Source: Hydrogenimonas sp. (lineage in GTDB: Bacteria > Campylobacterota > Campylobacteria > Campylobacterales > Hydrogenimonadaceae). Taken from it: a DNA stretch of 7,224 nucleotides. Where the stretch lies: assembly GCF_029933015.1 (NCBI RefSeq), contig NZ_JAOZOZ010000080.1:1-7224 (forward strand), given 5' to 3'. Position 1 is the stretch's first letter, and every line of letters begins with the position of its first letter. Below, piece by piece: positions 1-7,138 of the stretch. The translations under genes were made by a program, and so were the position numbers. Under the pieces are notes generated by a model. That model was not told the DNA's origin, did not search any database, and saw only the letters and a list, made by a program, of their open reading frames with translations.

Positions 1-548
1 AATACGGTTTCGTCACCCTGATGGGCGACATCGCCAAACCCCTCTTCTGGGGGCTTCTCATCGGTGCGGCGATCACGGTGGCGATCCCCGAAAACGTGGG
101 CGAGATGCTCGCAAACCACGCCTGGCTGGGGTACCTGCTCGTCATCGCCGTCGCCGTGCCGATGTACGTGTGCGCTACGGCGAGCCTGCCCATCGCCGCG
201 TCGCTGGTGCTCTCGGGCGTGAGCCTGGGAGCCGCTTTCGTGTTCCTCAGTGCCGGCCCGGCGACCAACACGGTCACGATGGGCGTGGTCAAAAAGATGC
301 TCGGCACCCGGTCGCTTCTCATCTATCTGGCCACCATCGTCGGCGGCTCGCTTCTCTTTGGCATCATGATCGACGCGCTCTTTGACGTCATGCGGGTCGA
401 CCCCCGCAGCGTCGTTCATGTCGAGGAAGAGGCAGGCATCCTGGCCGCCCTTTCGTCGCTTCTGATGTGGGTGCTGATTTTGTGGTTTCTTCTGAAGCCG
501 CTCTTTCGCCGCAACCCCCCGTGCGAGGGCCAAAGCTGCTGTTCGTAA
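1..548 (+). CDS. SO_0444/ArsP-like (DUF318) family permease, C-terminal part, 5' end outside window
   Basis: The reading frame is open from base 3 through a stop at 546-548. The ATG at 21 is probably internal, because the upstream codons (YGFVTL) continue the same membrane protein and no ribosome-binding site precedes it. The visible 181 residues hold several hydrophobic segments. The key signature, numbered from the ATG at 21, runs from PMYVCATAS (residues 47-55, Cys51) through a Gly-rich helix to SAGPATN (about 78-84). This pattern is typical of the SO_0444/YraQ/ArsP-like permeases, some of which are linked to Cu/Zn or organoarsenical efflux. The chain ends in a basic stretch followed by a Cys-rich tail (Cys168, Cys173, Cys174), which could bind metal. 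Export of a thiophilic metal or metalloid across the inner membrane is an inference from family; the substrate cannot be read here. The gene sits 112 bases upstream of the repressor gene and is probably a separate transcription unit. Confidence 0.8.
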   Translation, partial: YGFVTLMGDIAKPLFWGLLIGAAITVAIPENVGEMLANHAWLGYLLVIAVAVPMYVCATASLPIAASLVLSGVSLGAAFVFLSAGPATNTVTMGVVKKMLGTRSLLIYLATIVGGSLLFGIMIDALFDVMRVDPRSVVHVEEEAGILAALSSLLMWVLILWFLLKPLFRRNPPCEGQSCCS

Positions 549-577
549 ACCTGCCCATATAACTTTTTTCATACGGT

Positions 578-595
578 GCAAAACGCCCCTTTTGC
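578..595. other. Small hairpin between permease gene and tetR-type gene
   Basis: GCAAAA (578-583) pairs perfectly with TTTTGC (590-595) around a 6-base loop. It lies 30 bases after the permease stop. No T-run follows it; the only T-run (six T, 564-569) lies before it on the + strand. It is therefore not a standard intrinsic terminator, and its role, if any, is unknown. The flanking CGGTGC occurs twice (574-579 and 595-600) as a short direct repeat. Confidence 0.3.
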
Positions 596-602
596 GGTGC
601 GG

Positions 603-642
603 TTAAGGAAATTGTAAAGCCGATAGATATATACTTACTTAC
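603..642 (+). promoter_or_regulatory. Likely promoter of the efflux operon
   Basis: TATACT at 630-635 matches the -10 consensus at 5 of 6 positions and lies in the AT-richest part of the window. No good -35 box is found at 16-18 bases spacing; TTAAGG (603-608) and TTGTAA (612-617) are off-spaced candidates. Weak -35 boxes are common in Campylobacterota sigma-70 promoters, which fits the tentative taxonomy. A start site near 641-643 would give a very short leader before the ATG at 661. Confidence 0.4.
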
Positions 643-653
643 CGTAAAGTAAG
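634..653. promoter_or_regulatory. Inverted repeat, candidate operator for the adjacent TetR-type repressor
   Basis: CTTACTT (634-640) and AAGTAAG (647-653) are perfect reverse complements separated by 6 bases, giving a 20-base near-symmetric site. A nested TTAC-C-GTAA palindrome (639-647) sits at nearly the same centre. TetR-family dimers usually bind imperfect palindromes of about this size next to their own gene. The left arm overlaps the presumed -10 box and the right arm runs into the ribosome-binding site, so a bound dimer would block the promoter of the operon. Assignment as operator is inference from position and symmetry. Confidence 0.5.
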
Positions 654-660
654 GAAAGAG

Positions 661-1290
661 ATGAAGGGCAACAAAAAAGAGAAGATCCTGGAAGCCGCGG
701 CGATACATTTCGCCCGCCGCGGCTACGCCAACGCCTCGCTCGAAGAGATCGCCGCCGACGCGGGCGTCACCAAGCCGGCCATCTACTACCACTTCAAGGA
801 CAAAGCGGCCCTGTATGAGAGCGTGCTTTGCAGCCGTCTGGAACGGCTGGCGGATGCAGTCGGCCAAGCCGTCGAAGCGCACGAAGCGGTGGAAAAAAGA
901 GTGAAGGCCTACATCGAGAGTTTCGGCGCCTTTTTGGCCGCGCACCGCTGTTTTGCCGCCATGCTCTCGCACGAATTCGCCGACAACGGCCGCAATCTCT
1001 CCGACGACGCCACCCGGCAGCTCTCCCGCACCCTGGGACTGGTGACACGTCTGATCGACGAAGGGGTCAAACGCGGAGTTTTCGAGATCGAAAACCCGAT
1101 GGTGGTGCAGATGATGATCGTCTCGACGCTCATCAATCACCAGACCACCCGCACCCTTCGCAAAAGGGTCGCGACCCAGGCGGCAAAAGAGCTGGGGGGC
1201 GTGGCCCTGAGACCCGAACCCGACATGAACGATCTCTCAAAGATCCTGGCAAAGAAAATTCTGAAATTGATCCGAAAGGAGAGACCATGA
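661..1290 (+). CDS. TetR/AcrR family transcriptional repressor
   Basis: This 209-residue protein has the normal length for the family. The N-terminal DNA-binding domain covers about residues 5-52. Helix 1 carries KILEAAAIHFARRGY, and the helix-turn-helix follows at about 26-45 (SLEEIAADAGVTKPAIYYHF, with the recognition helix at TKPAIYYHF), then FKDKAALY, the classic helix-4 start. Residues beyond about 55 form the variable ligand-binding and dimerisation domain, so the inducer cannot be predicted. The start at 661 is supported by AAGGA at 651-655, five bases upstream, and by the helix-1 position. It is the first gene of the pump operon, and its stop overlaps the start of the TolC-family gene by four bases (ATGA). 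A candidate operator lies immediately upstream. It most likely represses itself and the pump until a transported compound binds. Family assignment is certain; target and ligand are inferred. Confidence 0.93.
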   Translation: MKGNKKEKILEAAAIHFARRGYANASLEEIAADAGVTKPAIYYHFKDKAALYESVLCSRLERLADAVGQAVEAHEAVEKRVKAYIESFGAFLAAHRCFAAMLSHEFADNGRNLSDDATRQLSRTLGLVTRLIDEGVKRGVFEIENPMVVQMMIVSTLINHQTTRTLRKRVATQAAKELGGVALRPEPDMNDLSKILAKKILKLIRKERP

Positions 1291-2576
1291 GATGGCTCCT
1301 GCTGCCGATCGCCGGCATCTGGTTGCACGCCGCGACGATGACACAGCTCTTTGACGCGTTGGCCAAACAGCCGCAGACCCGACTGAACGAGACGCGATCG
1401 CAACTGGCCGAGCTGGGCGTCAAGAGGGCCAAAGACCGCTTCTGGCCCTCTCTTTCGCTCTTTGCGAGCTTCGAGCACTACAACAGCCCCACCAACCTGC
1501 GTCCCATGTCGCCCACGGAGTCGGCGAAGATGAGCGCCGAGGGAAACCCCCTGCCCTTCGCCACGACGATCGAGCGGCTCGGCGCCCGGGTCTCGCTGCC
1601 CCTCTTCGCCAAGGAGCTTTTCAGCCTGAGCCGCCAGGCCGAAGCGATGGCCGAAAGCGCCAAGGCCAAAGAGCGGCTCGACTTTTTGCAAAATGAAGCG
1701 CTGCTGGTAGGCGCTGACGCCTCGTGGCGCCACCTGCGAAGACTCGAAGCCGCGCTGAAAGCCCGGATGCGTTCCATTGAAAAGACCCGCCGGGATACCG
1801 AAATCAAGGTCCAAAGCGGCCGCGCACCCGGCATCGCCCTGGACAAGCTTGACGAGGGGCTCAACCGCCTTCGCATCACGCTCAATGACCTGCATGCCCA
1901 GGAGAGCCTTTTGAAATCCCGCATCGAGGCGCTCACCGGCATGCGGCTCGAAAACCCCGCCCCTCTTACGGCTGTGCAGGAAGCGATCGAAGAGGGGGAA
2001 CTTTTTGCCATCACACCGCTTCGGCACCTCCTCAAAGCCCAGTCGCACGCCGCAGAAGCAGCCAAAGACAGGCTCTACCCCAAAGTGGTCGCCGATGCCT
2101 ATTGGAGCGAAAACTACGGCCAGAACGCCGTTGCGCCCCTGGGCCGAAGCGATACCGCCGATGACGTGCACAGAGGTTACGGCCGCTACATGGTGGGCCT
2201 TACGATGCCGCTGTTTGAAAAAGGACTTCACACCGACATCGAGAGAGCCGAAGTGCGCCTGCGCGAAGCGCAGCTGAAGCTGGCGCAAACCCGACAGGAG
2301 CTTGAAGCCAAAGCCGGGGCGCTTCGCGAAAGCCTGGCCCTTGCGCGCCGCTCGCGCGAGCTGGCCCAAAAGAGCGTTCAAAACGAAAAAAACCTCCTCG
2401 CTTACGCCAAAGTGGCCTATGAAACCGGACGCCTGAGCGAAGAGGAATATCTGCGCTACGAAGAGGGGATGTTTGCGGCCCAAAGCAAACAAGCCGAAGC
2501 CGAAGCCGCCTGGTGGCAGACCCTGGCCCAGTTGGCGGTCATCTACGGCAGCGACCTGCGCGAGATTGTGAAATAG
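1287..2576 (+). CDS. TolC-family outer-membrane efflux protein
   Basis: The protein has 429 residues, somewhat shorter than E. coli TolC. The start at 1287 is chosen because AAAGGAG (1275-1281) lies five bases upstream and a signal peptide follows directly: Arg2, a hydrophobic core (residues 3-13) and a probable cleavage after LHA at residue 15. The frame is open further upstream to 828, but that part overlaps the repressor gene and is not coding. The two-fold repeat of the OEP family is visible. Each half has a long Ala/Glu/Lys-rich helix leading into a strand: RFWPSLSLFASFEHY at about 51-65 and RLYPKVVADAYW at about 262-273. The C-terminal helix contains YETGRLSEEEYLRYEE and ends near GSDLREIVK. 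It would trimerise to form the exit duct for the RND pump encoded two genes downstream. The adaptor gene starts 13 bases later. Confidence 0.9.
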   Translation: MRWLLLPIAGIWLHAATMTQLFDALAKQPQTRLNETRSQLAELGVKRAKDRFWPSLSLFASFEHYNSPTNLRPMSPTESAKMSAEGNPLPFATTIERLGARVSLPLFAKELFSLSRQAEAMAESAKAKERLDFLQNEALLVGADASWRHLRRLEAALKARMRSIEKTRRDTEIKVQSGRAPGIALDKLDEGLNRLRITLNDLHAQESLLKSRIEALTGMRLENPAPLTAVQEAIEEGELFAITPLRHLLKAQSHAAEAAKDRLYPKVVADAYWSENYGQNAVAPLGRSDTADDVHRGYGRYMVGLTMPLFEKGLHTDIERAEVRLREAQLKLAQTRQELEAKAGALRESLALARRSRELAQKSVQNEKNLLAYAKVAYETGRLSEEEYLRYEEGMFAAQSKQAEAEAAWWQTLAQLAVIYGSDLREIVK

Positions 2577-2589
2577 GAAGGAGAAACCC

Positions 2590-3690
2590 ATGAGAAAATC
2601 GTTAAAAACCCTGCTTGTCATCGCCGCCGTCGTTCTGCTCGTCGTCGGTGCCGTGCGGGCCGTCAAACACAAAAAGTCCGAGGAAGCGGCCCTGACACCG
2701 GCCAAAACCTACGCCGTAGTCGTCGATACCGTCCGTCCCCAAACGGGCCGCGTCACCCTCAGCCTCCCCGCGCTGGCACTGGTGCGAAACGACCGCGACA
2801 CCCTTGTCGCTTCCAAGCTCGCCGCCCGCATTCTGATGATGCACAAAGCGGGCGCGCGCGTCAAAAAGGGCGAGCCCGTCGTGCGGCTCGACGATCGCGA
2901 CCTCAGAGCCAAAGCGGCCGCCGTCACAGCACAGATCGCCGGAGCCAAAACGGCCCTGGCCGCCGCCCAAACGGCCCACAAGACGCTCCAGGCAAAACAC
3001 GCCCGCACCCAAAAACTGATGAAAGTCAAAGGCGCCAGCCGGGAGCAGTTCGATGCCGAAGTGAGCCAGATCGCCCAGGCCGAGGCCAAAATCGCCGAAG
3101 CGAAAGCGAAAATCAAAGCCCTCGAGGCCAATCTCGAAGAGATCGCCCAGCTGCTCGACTACACCCTCATCAAAGCGCCCATAGACGGCGTGATCGGCAA
3201 AACCTTCCTCAACCCCGGCGACATGGCGATGCCGGGCAAACCGATCCTGGCCATCGGCGCACAAAAGGGCGACTACCTGCTGGTACGCCTGCCCGCCGAC
3301 GTCAACGCCTCCGCCGTCCTCTTTCGGGGCGAAAAAGTGCCGCTCTATCCGCTCCATCACACCTTCAACGGCCTGCAGGAGTACCGTACCACGCCTCTTG
3401 ATACGGGACTGAGCACCGGCACCCGCGTCAAGGTCGATGCGATCGTCTTCGATGGCGACGCCCTGCGGCTGCCCAACGACGCCGTGCTGGACAAAGGAGG
3501 ACGCAAAGTGGCCTTGAGAGTCGAAAACGGCCGGGCCAGGCCCGTCGACCTGCACATTCTTGCCAGCGGCAAAGAGGGCGTCGCCGTGGCCGACACGCAT
3601 CTGGCAGGCCAGCCTCTTGTCGTCGCCAAGCCCGACATTTTGCTGCGGCTGCTTGGCGGCATGCGTGTGCAAACGAAAAAAACGGAGTAG
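2590..3690 (+). CDS. RND efflux periplasmic adaptor subunit (HlyD/AcrA-type membrane fusion protein)
   Basis: This 366-residue protein has a Lys/Arg-rich start and one hydrophobic segment (about residues 8-25). No lipobox Cys is seen, so it is probably anchored by a transmembrane helix rather than a lipid. The first half of the lipoyl-like domain is around 70-102 (AGARVKKGEPVVRLDDRDL). An Ala/Lys/Gln-rich coiled-coil hairpin covers about 103-190, turning near KGASREQFD. The second lipoyl half starts at YTLIKAPIDGVIGK (191-204) and continues with NPGDMAMPGKPIL. Beta-barrel and membrane-proximal regions follow, with LRLPNDAVL typical of that part. The start has AAGGAG (2578-2583) six bases upstream. 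The protein would bridge the inner-membrane pump and the TolC-family duct. The gene lies between its two partners with gaps of 13 and 3 bases. Substrate class is not readable from the adaptor. Confidence 0.92.
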   Translation: MRKSLKTLLVIAAVVLLVVGAVRAVKHKKSEEAALTPAKTYAVVVDTVRPQTGRVTLSLPALALVRNDRDTLVASKLAARILMMHKAGARVKKGEPVVRLDDRDLRAKAAAVTAQIAGAKTALAAAQTAHKTLQAKHARTQKLMKVKGASREQFDAEVSQIAQAEAKIAEAKAKIKALEANLEEIAQLLDYTLIKAPIDGVIGKTFLNPGDMAMPGKPILAIGAQKGDYLLVRLPADVNASAVLFRGEKVPLYPLHHTFNGLQEYRTTPLDTGLSTGTRVKVDAIVFDGDALRLPNDAVLDKGGRKVALRVENGRARPVDLHILASGKEGVAVADTHLAGQPLVVAKPDILLRLLGGMRVQTKKTE

Positions 3691-3693
3691 CCC

Positions 3694-6600
3694 ATGTTCG
3701 ATTTTTTCTACAAAAGGGGCTATCTGCTCTACAGCCTCATCGCCGCCTTCTTCTTTCTGGGCGTCGTGGCGCTCTTTACGCTGCCCAAAAACCTCTTTCC
3801 CGACGCCAACCGCCCTCAGGTCGTGGTCATCACCCAGGTGCCGGGCGCCACGGCGCAGGTAGCGGCCGGCACCGTCTCCAAACCGATCGAAGAGGAGATC
3901 GCCAGGCTGGGGCTGATACGGGACGTCAGCTCCGTCAACGCGGCCAACTTCTCCATCGTCAAGGCCGAATTCGAGTACGAAAAGGGGCTCGAAGCCGCCG
4001 CGGTGGACGTGGCCAACGCCCTGGCCATCGCCAAGGGCAAACTCCCCAAAAACGCCAACCCCGCCGTCTACACCGTCGGCGACTTCACTCTGCCGGTGGA
4101 CGTCATCGCCCTCTCGCCCAAAAACGACGCCCTCTCGCTGGCTGAAATCCGCAAGATCGCCGACAGCTTCATCAAGCCGTGGCTGCTGGCCAACCCGGCC
4201 ATCGGCAACGTGGAGGTTTTCGGCGGGTTTGAAAGCGCCATCGAGATCGCCGTCGATCCCCTGAAAGCCAAAGCCTACGGCCTCGATCCGGCAAACATCG
4301 CCCAGACCGTCAGCGCACTCGATCGCGACATGCCCCTGGGGTTCGTCAAGGGCGAAGGGGGCTTTTTCACCCTCACCTACTACGGCGAAAAGGACGACAT
4401 CGAACGGCTCAAGCGACTTCCCGTAGCCCCCAACGTTTCGCTGGGCGACATCGCGCAGGTGCGCTGGAGTGTCAAAAAGCGCACCAGCGGCTACATCGGC
4501 AACGGCGAAAACGCCATCGCCCTCTCGATCCAGCGCGCCCCCGGCGGCTCGGTGCTGAGCGTCTCCAAAGCGGCGCGGGAGGCGATGAGGGAGCTTGAAA
4601 AACGCTACCCCAACATCCGCTTTTCCATCGCCGACACCCAGCGCGATCTGATCGAAACCGCCAACACCAACATGCTCGAAGCCCTGCGCGACGCCATCGT
4701 CTACACGCTGCTGGTCATCATGATCTTTCTGGGCAATTTCAGGGCCATTATCGCCGCGGGCCTTTCGATCCCGATGGTCTTTTTCGGTACGATGGCCGTC
4801 ATCTGGCTCATGGGCGGGGAGCTCAACATCGTCATCTACACCGCCATCATCCTGGCGCTCGGCATGCTGGTCGACGATGCGGTGGTGGTGCTCGAAAACA
4901 TCGAGCGGCATCTGAGCGAAGAGCACGAAGATCTCGAAACCGCCGTCGTCAGCGGCACCAAAGAGGTGCTCAAACCGGTCTTTGCAGGCACCATCGCCAC
5001 CATCGTCGTCATGTTTCCGCTGATGTTCGTGGGCGACTTCCCCCAGCACATCTTCCGGCCGCTCATTTCCACGCTCATCATCGCATTGCTGGTGAGCTAC
5101 TTTCTCTCCATCACCTTCATCCCCAAACTCTCGGCCTGGCTCTATCGCAACGGCACGGGCAAAACGCGCATCGAAAGGTGGTTCGAGTCGCTCTATCAAA
5201 ACAGCATCGGGCGGCTGATCGGGCCCTATGTGGGGATCTTGAGATTTTCCAACGGCAGATGGTGGGCGCTGCGGCGCATGGCGCTCACCGTCGGCGTGGT
5301 CGCGGTGCTTTTGCTGAGCCTCAAAAACGTCATGCCGCTCATCGGCAAGGACGTGATGCCCCCGATGGATACGGGCATCATCAAGGCACAGGTGGCTTTC
5401 AGCGTCAACGATACGGTCGAAAGCGCCGAGAAGCGCCTCGAACCCTTCTTGGCGTGGCTGCACGAGCAGCCCTGGGTGCGGATGAGCTCGGTGGCGTTCG
5501 GCACGGAGCCCGGGGTCATGAGCCTTGGCAGCGGCAACCTGCCTGCTGAAGCCACCGTCACCGTCATCGCCGTCAACCGCTTCGAGCGCAAACAGAGCAT
5601 CTGGGAGCTCGAGGATCTGATCCGCGAACGCCTCTCGCACCTCGAAGGGCTCAAGCGCAACGACGTCTACGATTTTGGCGCCACGGCGCTCTCGTCCATC
5701 AAGGCCCCGCTGGATGTGCGGCTCAAAGCCCCCGACTGGGAAGCGCTGCCCGAAAAGGCCAAGGAGGTATTGAGCGCCCTCAAAGATATCAAAGGGCTCA
5801 CCTCCCTCTCGCAAAGCTGGGACAACGACTTTGCCGAAATCCGCGTCGACATCGACACCCGCAAGGCGCTCAGCTACGGCCTGACCCCCTGGCAGATCGC
5901 CGCCCAGCTGCCGCTAAGAGGCCAGACCGTCTCTCTTGGCAGCGGGTTCGTTTCGATGAACACGCAGTTTGCCAGGCTCTATCTCAAAGGTCGCTACGGT
6001 GCGGATATCCAGACCCTGCGACTGCTGCCCATCAAAACCAAAACGGGCGAAGTGCCCCTCGAAGAGATCGCCAGACTGCGGTACGACCTGACCCCGGCCA
6101 AAATCGAGCGCGACGCGATGCTCTATAGCCTCGATGTCAATGGTTATCGTGCCAAACGGCCCGTCACCCACATCACCGAAGATGCCCAAAAGGCCCTCGA
6201 AAACGTCGATACGACGGGGATCGTCGTGACGCAGGAGGGCGACATCAAGCAGCTTCAGGACAGTTTCCAACGGATGATCAAAGCGATCGGCCTCGGTGTC
6301 GTCATCCTTTTGCTAACCCTCATCGCCATCTATGAATCGGTGCGGCTGGCCGTCATCATGATCGTCGTGCTGCCCCTTTCGATGATCGGCGCGGCGTGGG
6401 GGATGCTGCTTTTCGACAAGCCCAGCTGTATGCCCAGCATGGTGGGACTCTTGCTGCTCTTTGGCATCATCATCAAAAACGCCGTCTTGCTCATCGACTT
6501 TTACAAAACCTACGAAGCGCAGGGCGAAAGCCCCTTCGAAGCCGCCGTCGAGAGCGTGCGGGTGCGTTTCAGGCCCGTCATGATGACGGCGTTTGGCACG

Positions 6601-6789
6601 ATCGCGGGGATGATTCCCATCGCTTTGGAGCAGGCGGTGGGCCTGGAACGGCTCAGCCCCCTGGCCGACGTGGCCGTGGGCGGCCTGCTGGTGGGCACGC
6701 TGCTGACGCTGGTGTACGTGCCGATGTACGCCTATGCCACGGATCCCAACAATAAAACCGATTCGCTCAAAAAAGTGGCAGGGGATTGA
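3694..6789 (+). CDS. RND family efflux permease, HAE1-like proton-driven pump subunit
   Basis: The 1031-residue protein has full RND length (AcrB has 1049) and the duplicated plan. TM1 is at about 10-28, followed by a large periplasmic loop to about 330, TM2-TM6 at about 335-476, a linker, TM7 near 530-545, a second periplasmic loop to about 860, and TM8-TM12 at about 864-1010. TM4 contains GMLVDDAVVVLENIERHL with Asp394-Asp395, matching the AcrB proton-relay pair. TM10 contains GIIIKNAVLLIDF with Lys928, the AcrB Lys940 equivalent. TM11 begins at RFRPVMMTAF (Arg960, Thr965). The Asp pair argues for hydrophobe or drug export, not the metal-exporting HME class, which has a different TM4 signature. 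GGAG at 3684-3687, inside the end of the adaptor gene, supports the start. With its two upstream partners it forms a complete tripartite exporter. Specific substrates cannot be deduced; natural-product, bile-like, solvent or metabolite efflux all remain possible. Confidence 0.93.
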   Translation: MFDFFYKRGYLLYSLIAAFFFLGVVALFTLPKNLFPDANRPQVVVITQVPGATAQVAAGTVSKPIEEEIARLGLIRDVSSVNAANFSIVKAEFEYEKGLEAAAVDVANALAIAKGKLPKNANPAVYTVGDFTLPVDVIALSPKNDALSLAEIRKIADSFIKPWLLANPAIGNVEVFGGFESAIEIAVDPLKAKAYGLDPANIAQTVSALDRDMPLGFVKGEGGFFTLTYYGEKDDIERLKRLPVAPNVSLGDIAQVRWSVKKRTSGYIGNGENAIALSIQRAPGGSVLSVSKAAREAMRELEKRYPNIRFSIADTQRDLIETANTNMLEALRDAIVYTLLVIMIFLGNFRAIIAAGLSIPMVFFGTMAVIWLMGGELNIVIYTAIILALGMLVDDAVVVLENIERHLSEEHEDLETAVVSGTKEVLKPVFAGTIATIVVMFPLMFVGDFPQHIFRPLISTLIIALLVSYFLSITFIPKLSAWLYRNGTGKTRIERWFESLYQNSIGRLIGPYVGILRFSNGRWWALRRMALTVGVVAVLLLSLKNVMPLIGKDVMPPMDTGIIKAQVAFSVNDTVESAEKRLEPFLAWLHEQPWVRMSSVAFGTEPGVMSLGSGNLPAEATVTVIAVNRFERKQSIWELEDLIRERLSHLEGLKRNDVYDFGATALSSIKAPLDVRLKAPDWEALPEKAKEVLSALKDIKGLTSLSQSWDNDFAEIRVDIDTRKALSYGLTPWQIAAQLPLRGQTVSLGSGFVSMNTQFARLYLKGRYGADIQTLRLLPIKTKTGEVPLEEIARLRYDLTPAKIERDAMLYSLDVNGYRAKRPVTHITEDAQKALENVDTTGIVVTQEGDIKQLQDSFQRMIKAIGLGVVILLLTLIAIYESVRLAVIMIVVLPLSMIGAAWGMLLFDKPSCMPSMVGLLLLFGIIIKNAVLLIDFYKTYEAQGESPFEAAVESVRVRFRPVMMTAFGTIAGMIPIALEQAVGLERLSPLADVAVGGLLVGTLLTLVYVPMYAYATDPNNKTDSLKKVAGD

Positions 6790-7110
6790 ATGGCGCTCGA
6801 GTACTGCTATCCGCTGAAAGAAGGCGAAGAACTGAACGAAGAGCACCCCGGGTGGCCGCTTTTTGAGGTGACGATCCACGGCAGCGAAAAAGAGCGCGTC
6901 AAGCTCTCCAAGCGACTGGTGTGCGCCGTCAAACATCTGCCGCTGCGTCTTCGCATCCACTACGAAAAAGAGACCGCCCGCTCCGTCGAAGCGGGCATCG
7001 CCTACGACCCGACCCTGACACTCAAAAAAGAGATCCTCGCCGAAGGCCTCGTTCCTGCGGAGCGACTGACGGAGATATTCGAAAAACTTCTGATTCAATG
7101 GCAGGCATGA
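6790..7110 (+). CDS. Small thioredoxin-fold-like protein without CxxC, hypothetical, last gene of efflux operon
   Basis: This is a 106-residue protein without signal peptide or membrane segment, so probably cytoplasmic. Its ATG follows the pump stop codon with no gap, and AGGGG (6780-6784) lies five bases upstream, so the start is well fixed and translation is likely coupled. I do not recognise a named family with certainty. From residue 25 the order is strand (FEVTIHG, 25-31), helix (about 34-49), strand (RLRIHYEKE, 53-61), short helix, a segment AGIAYDPTLTLKKEILAEG (68-86) resembling the cis-Pro loop and hairpin, then a C-terminal helix (LTEIFEKLL, 93-101). This resembles the small Thioredoxin_3 (MTH895-like redox-active disulfide) proteins, including the Asp-Pro at 73-74. 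Where those carry C-x-x-C after strand 1, this protein has Ser32-Glu-Lys-Glu35, so disulfide chemistry at that site is absent. Only Cys6 and Cys45 occur. A binding or accessory role for the pump operon is a guess. Confidence 0.7.
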   Translation: MALEYCYPLKEGEELNEEHPGWPLFEVTIHGSEKERVKLSKRLVCAVKHLPLRLRIHYEKETARSVEAGIAYDPTLTLKKEILAEGLVPAERLTEIFEKLLIQWQA

Positions 7111-7138
7111 AAGTGAGCCTCGACGACCCCGACGGTAA

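Noticed and set aside
564..595. Intrinsic terminator for the permease gene
   Set aside because: The hairpin at 578-595 is not followed by a T-run. The T-run at 564-569 comes before the hairpin and lacks a stable stem of its own.
828..1286. Upstream in-frame extension of the TolC-family reading frame
   Set aside because: It overlaps the repressor gene in another frame and would bury the signal peptide. The start at 1287 has a good ribosome-binding site and signal sequence.
1137..2705. Open frame of 522 codons on the minus strand, antisense to the TolC-family gene
   Set aside because: Same antisense-shadow explanation. The translation has no recognisable motif, and it spans the boundary between three well-supported + strand genes.
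2602..5814. Open frame of 1070 codons on the minus strand, antisense to the adaptor and pump genes
   Set aside because: It is a mirror of strong codon bias in the GC-rich coding strand. Its product is rich in Asp, Gly, His and Arg without any recognisable domain or membrane segment, while the + strand encodes clear family proteins across the same bases.
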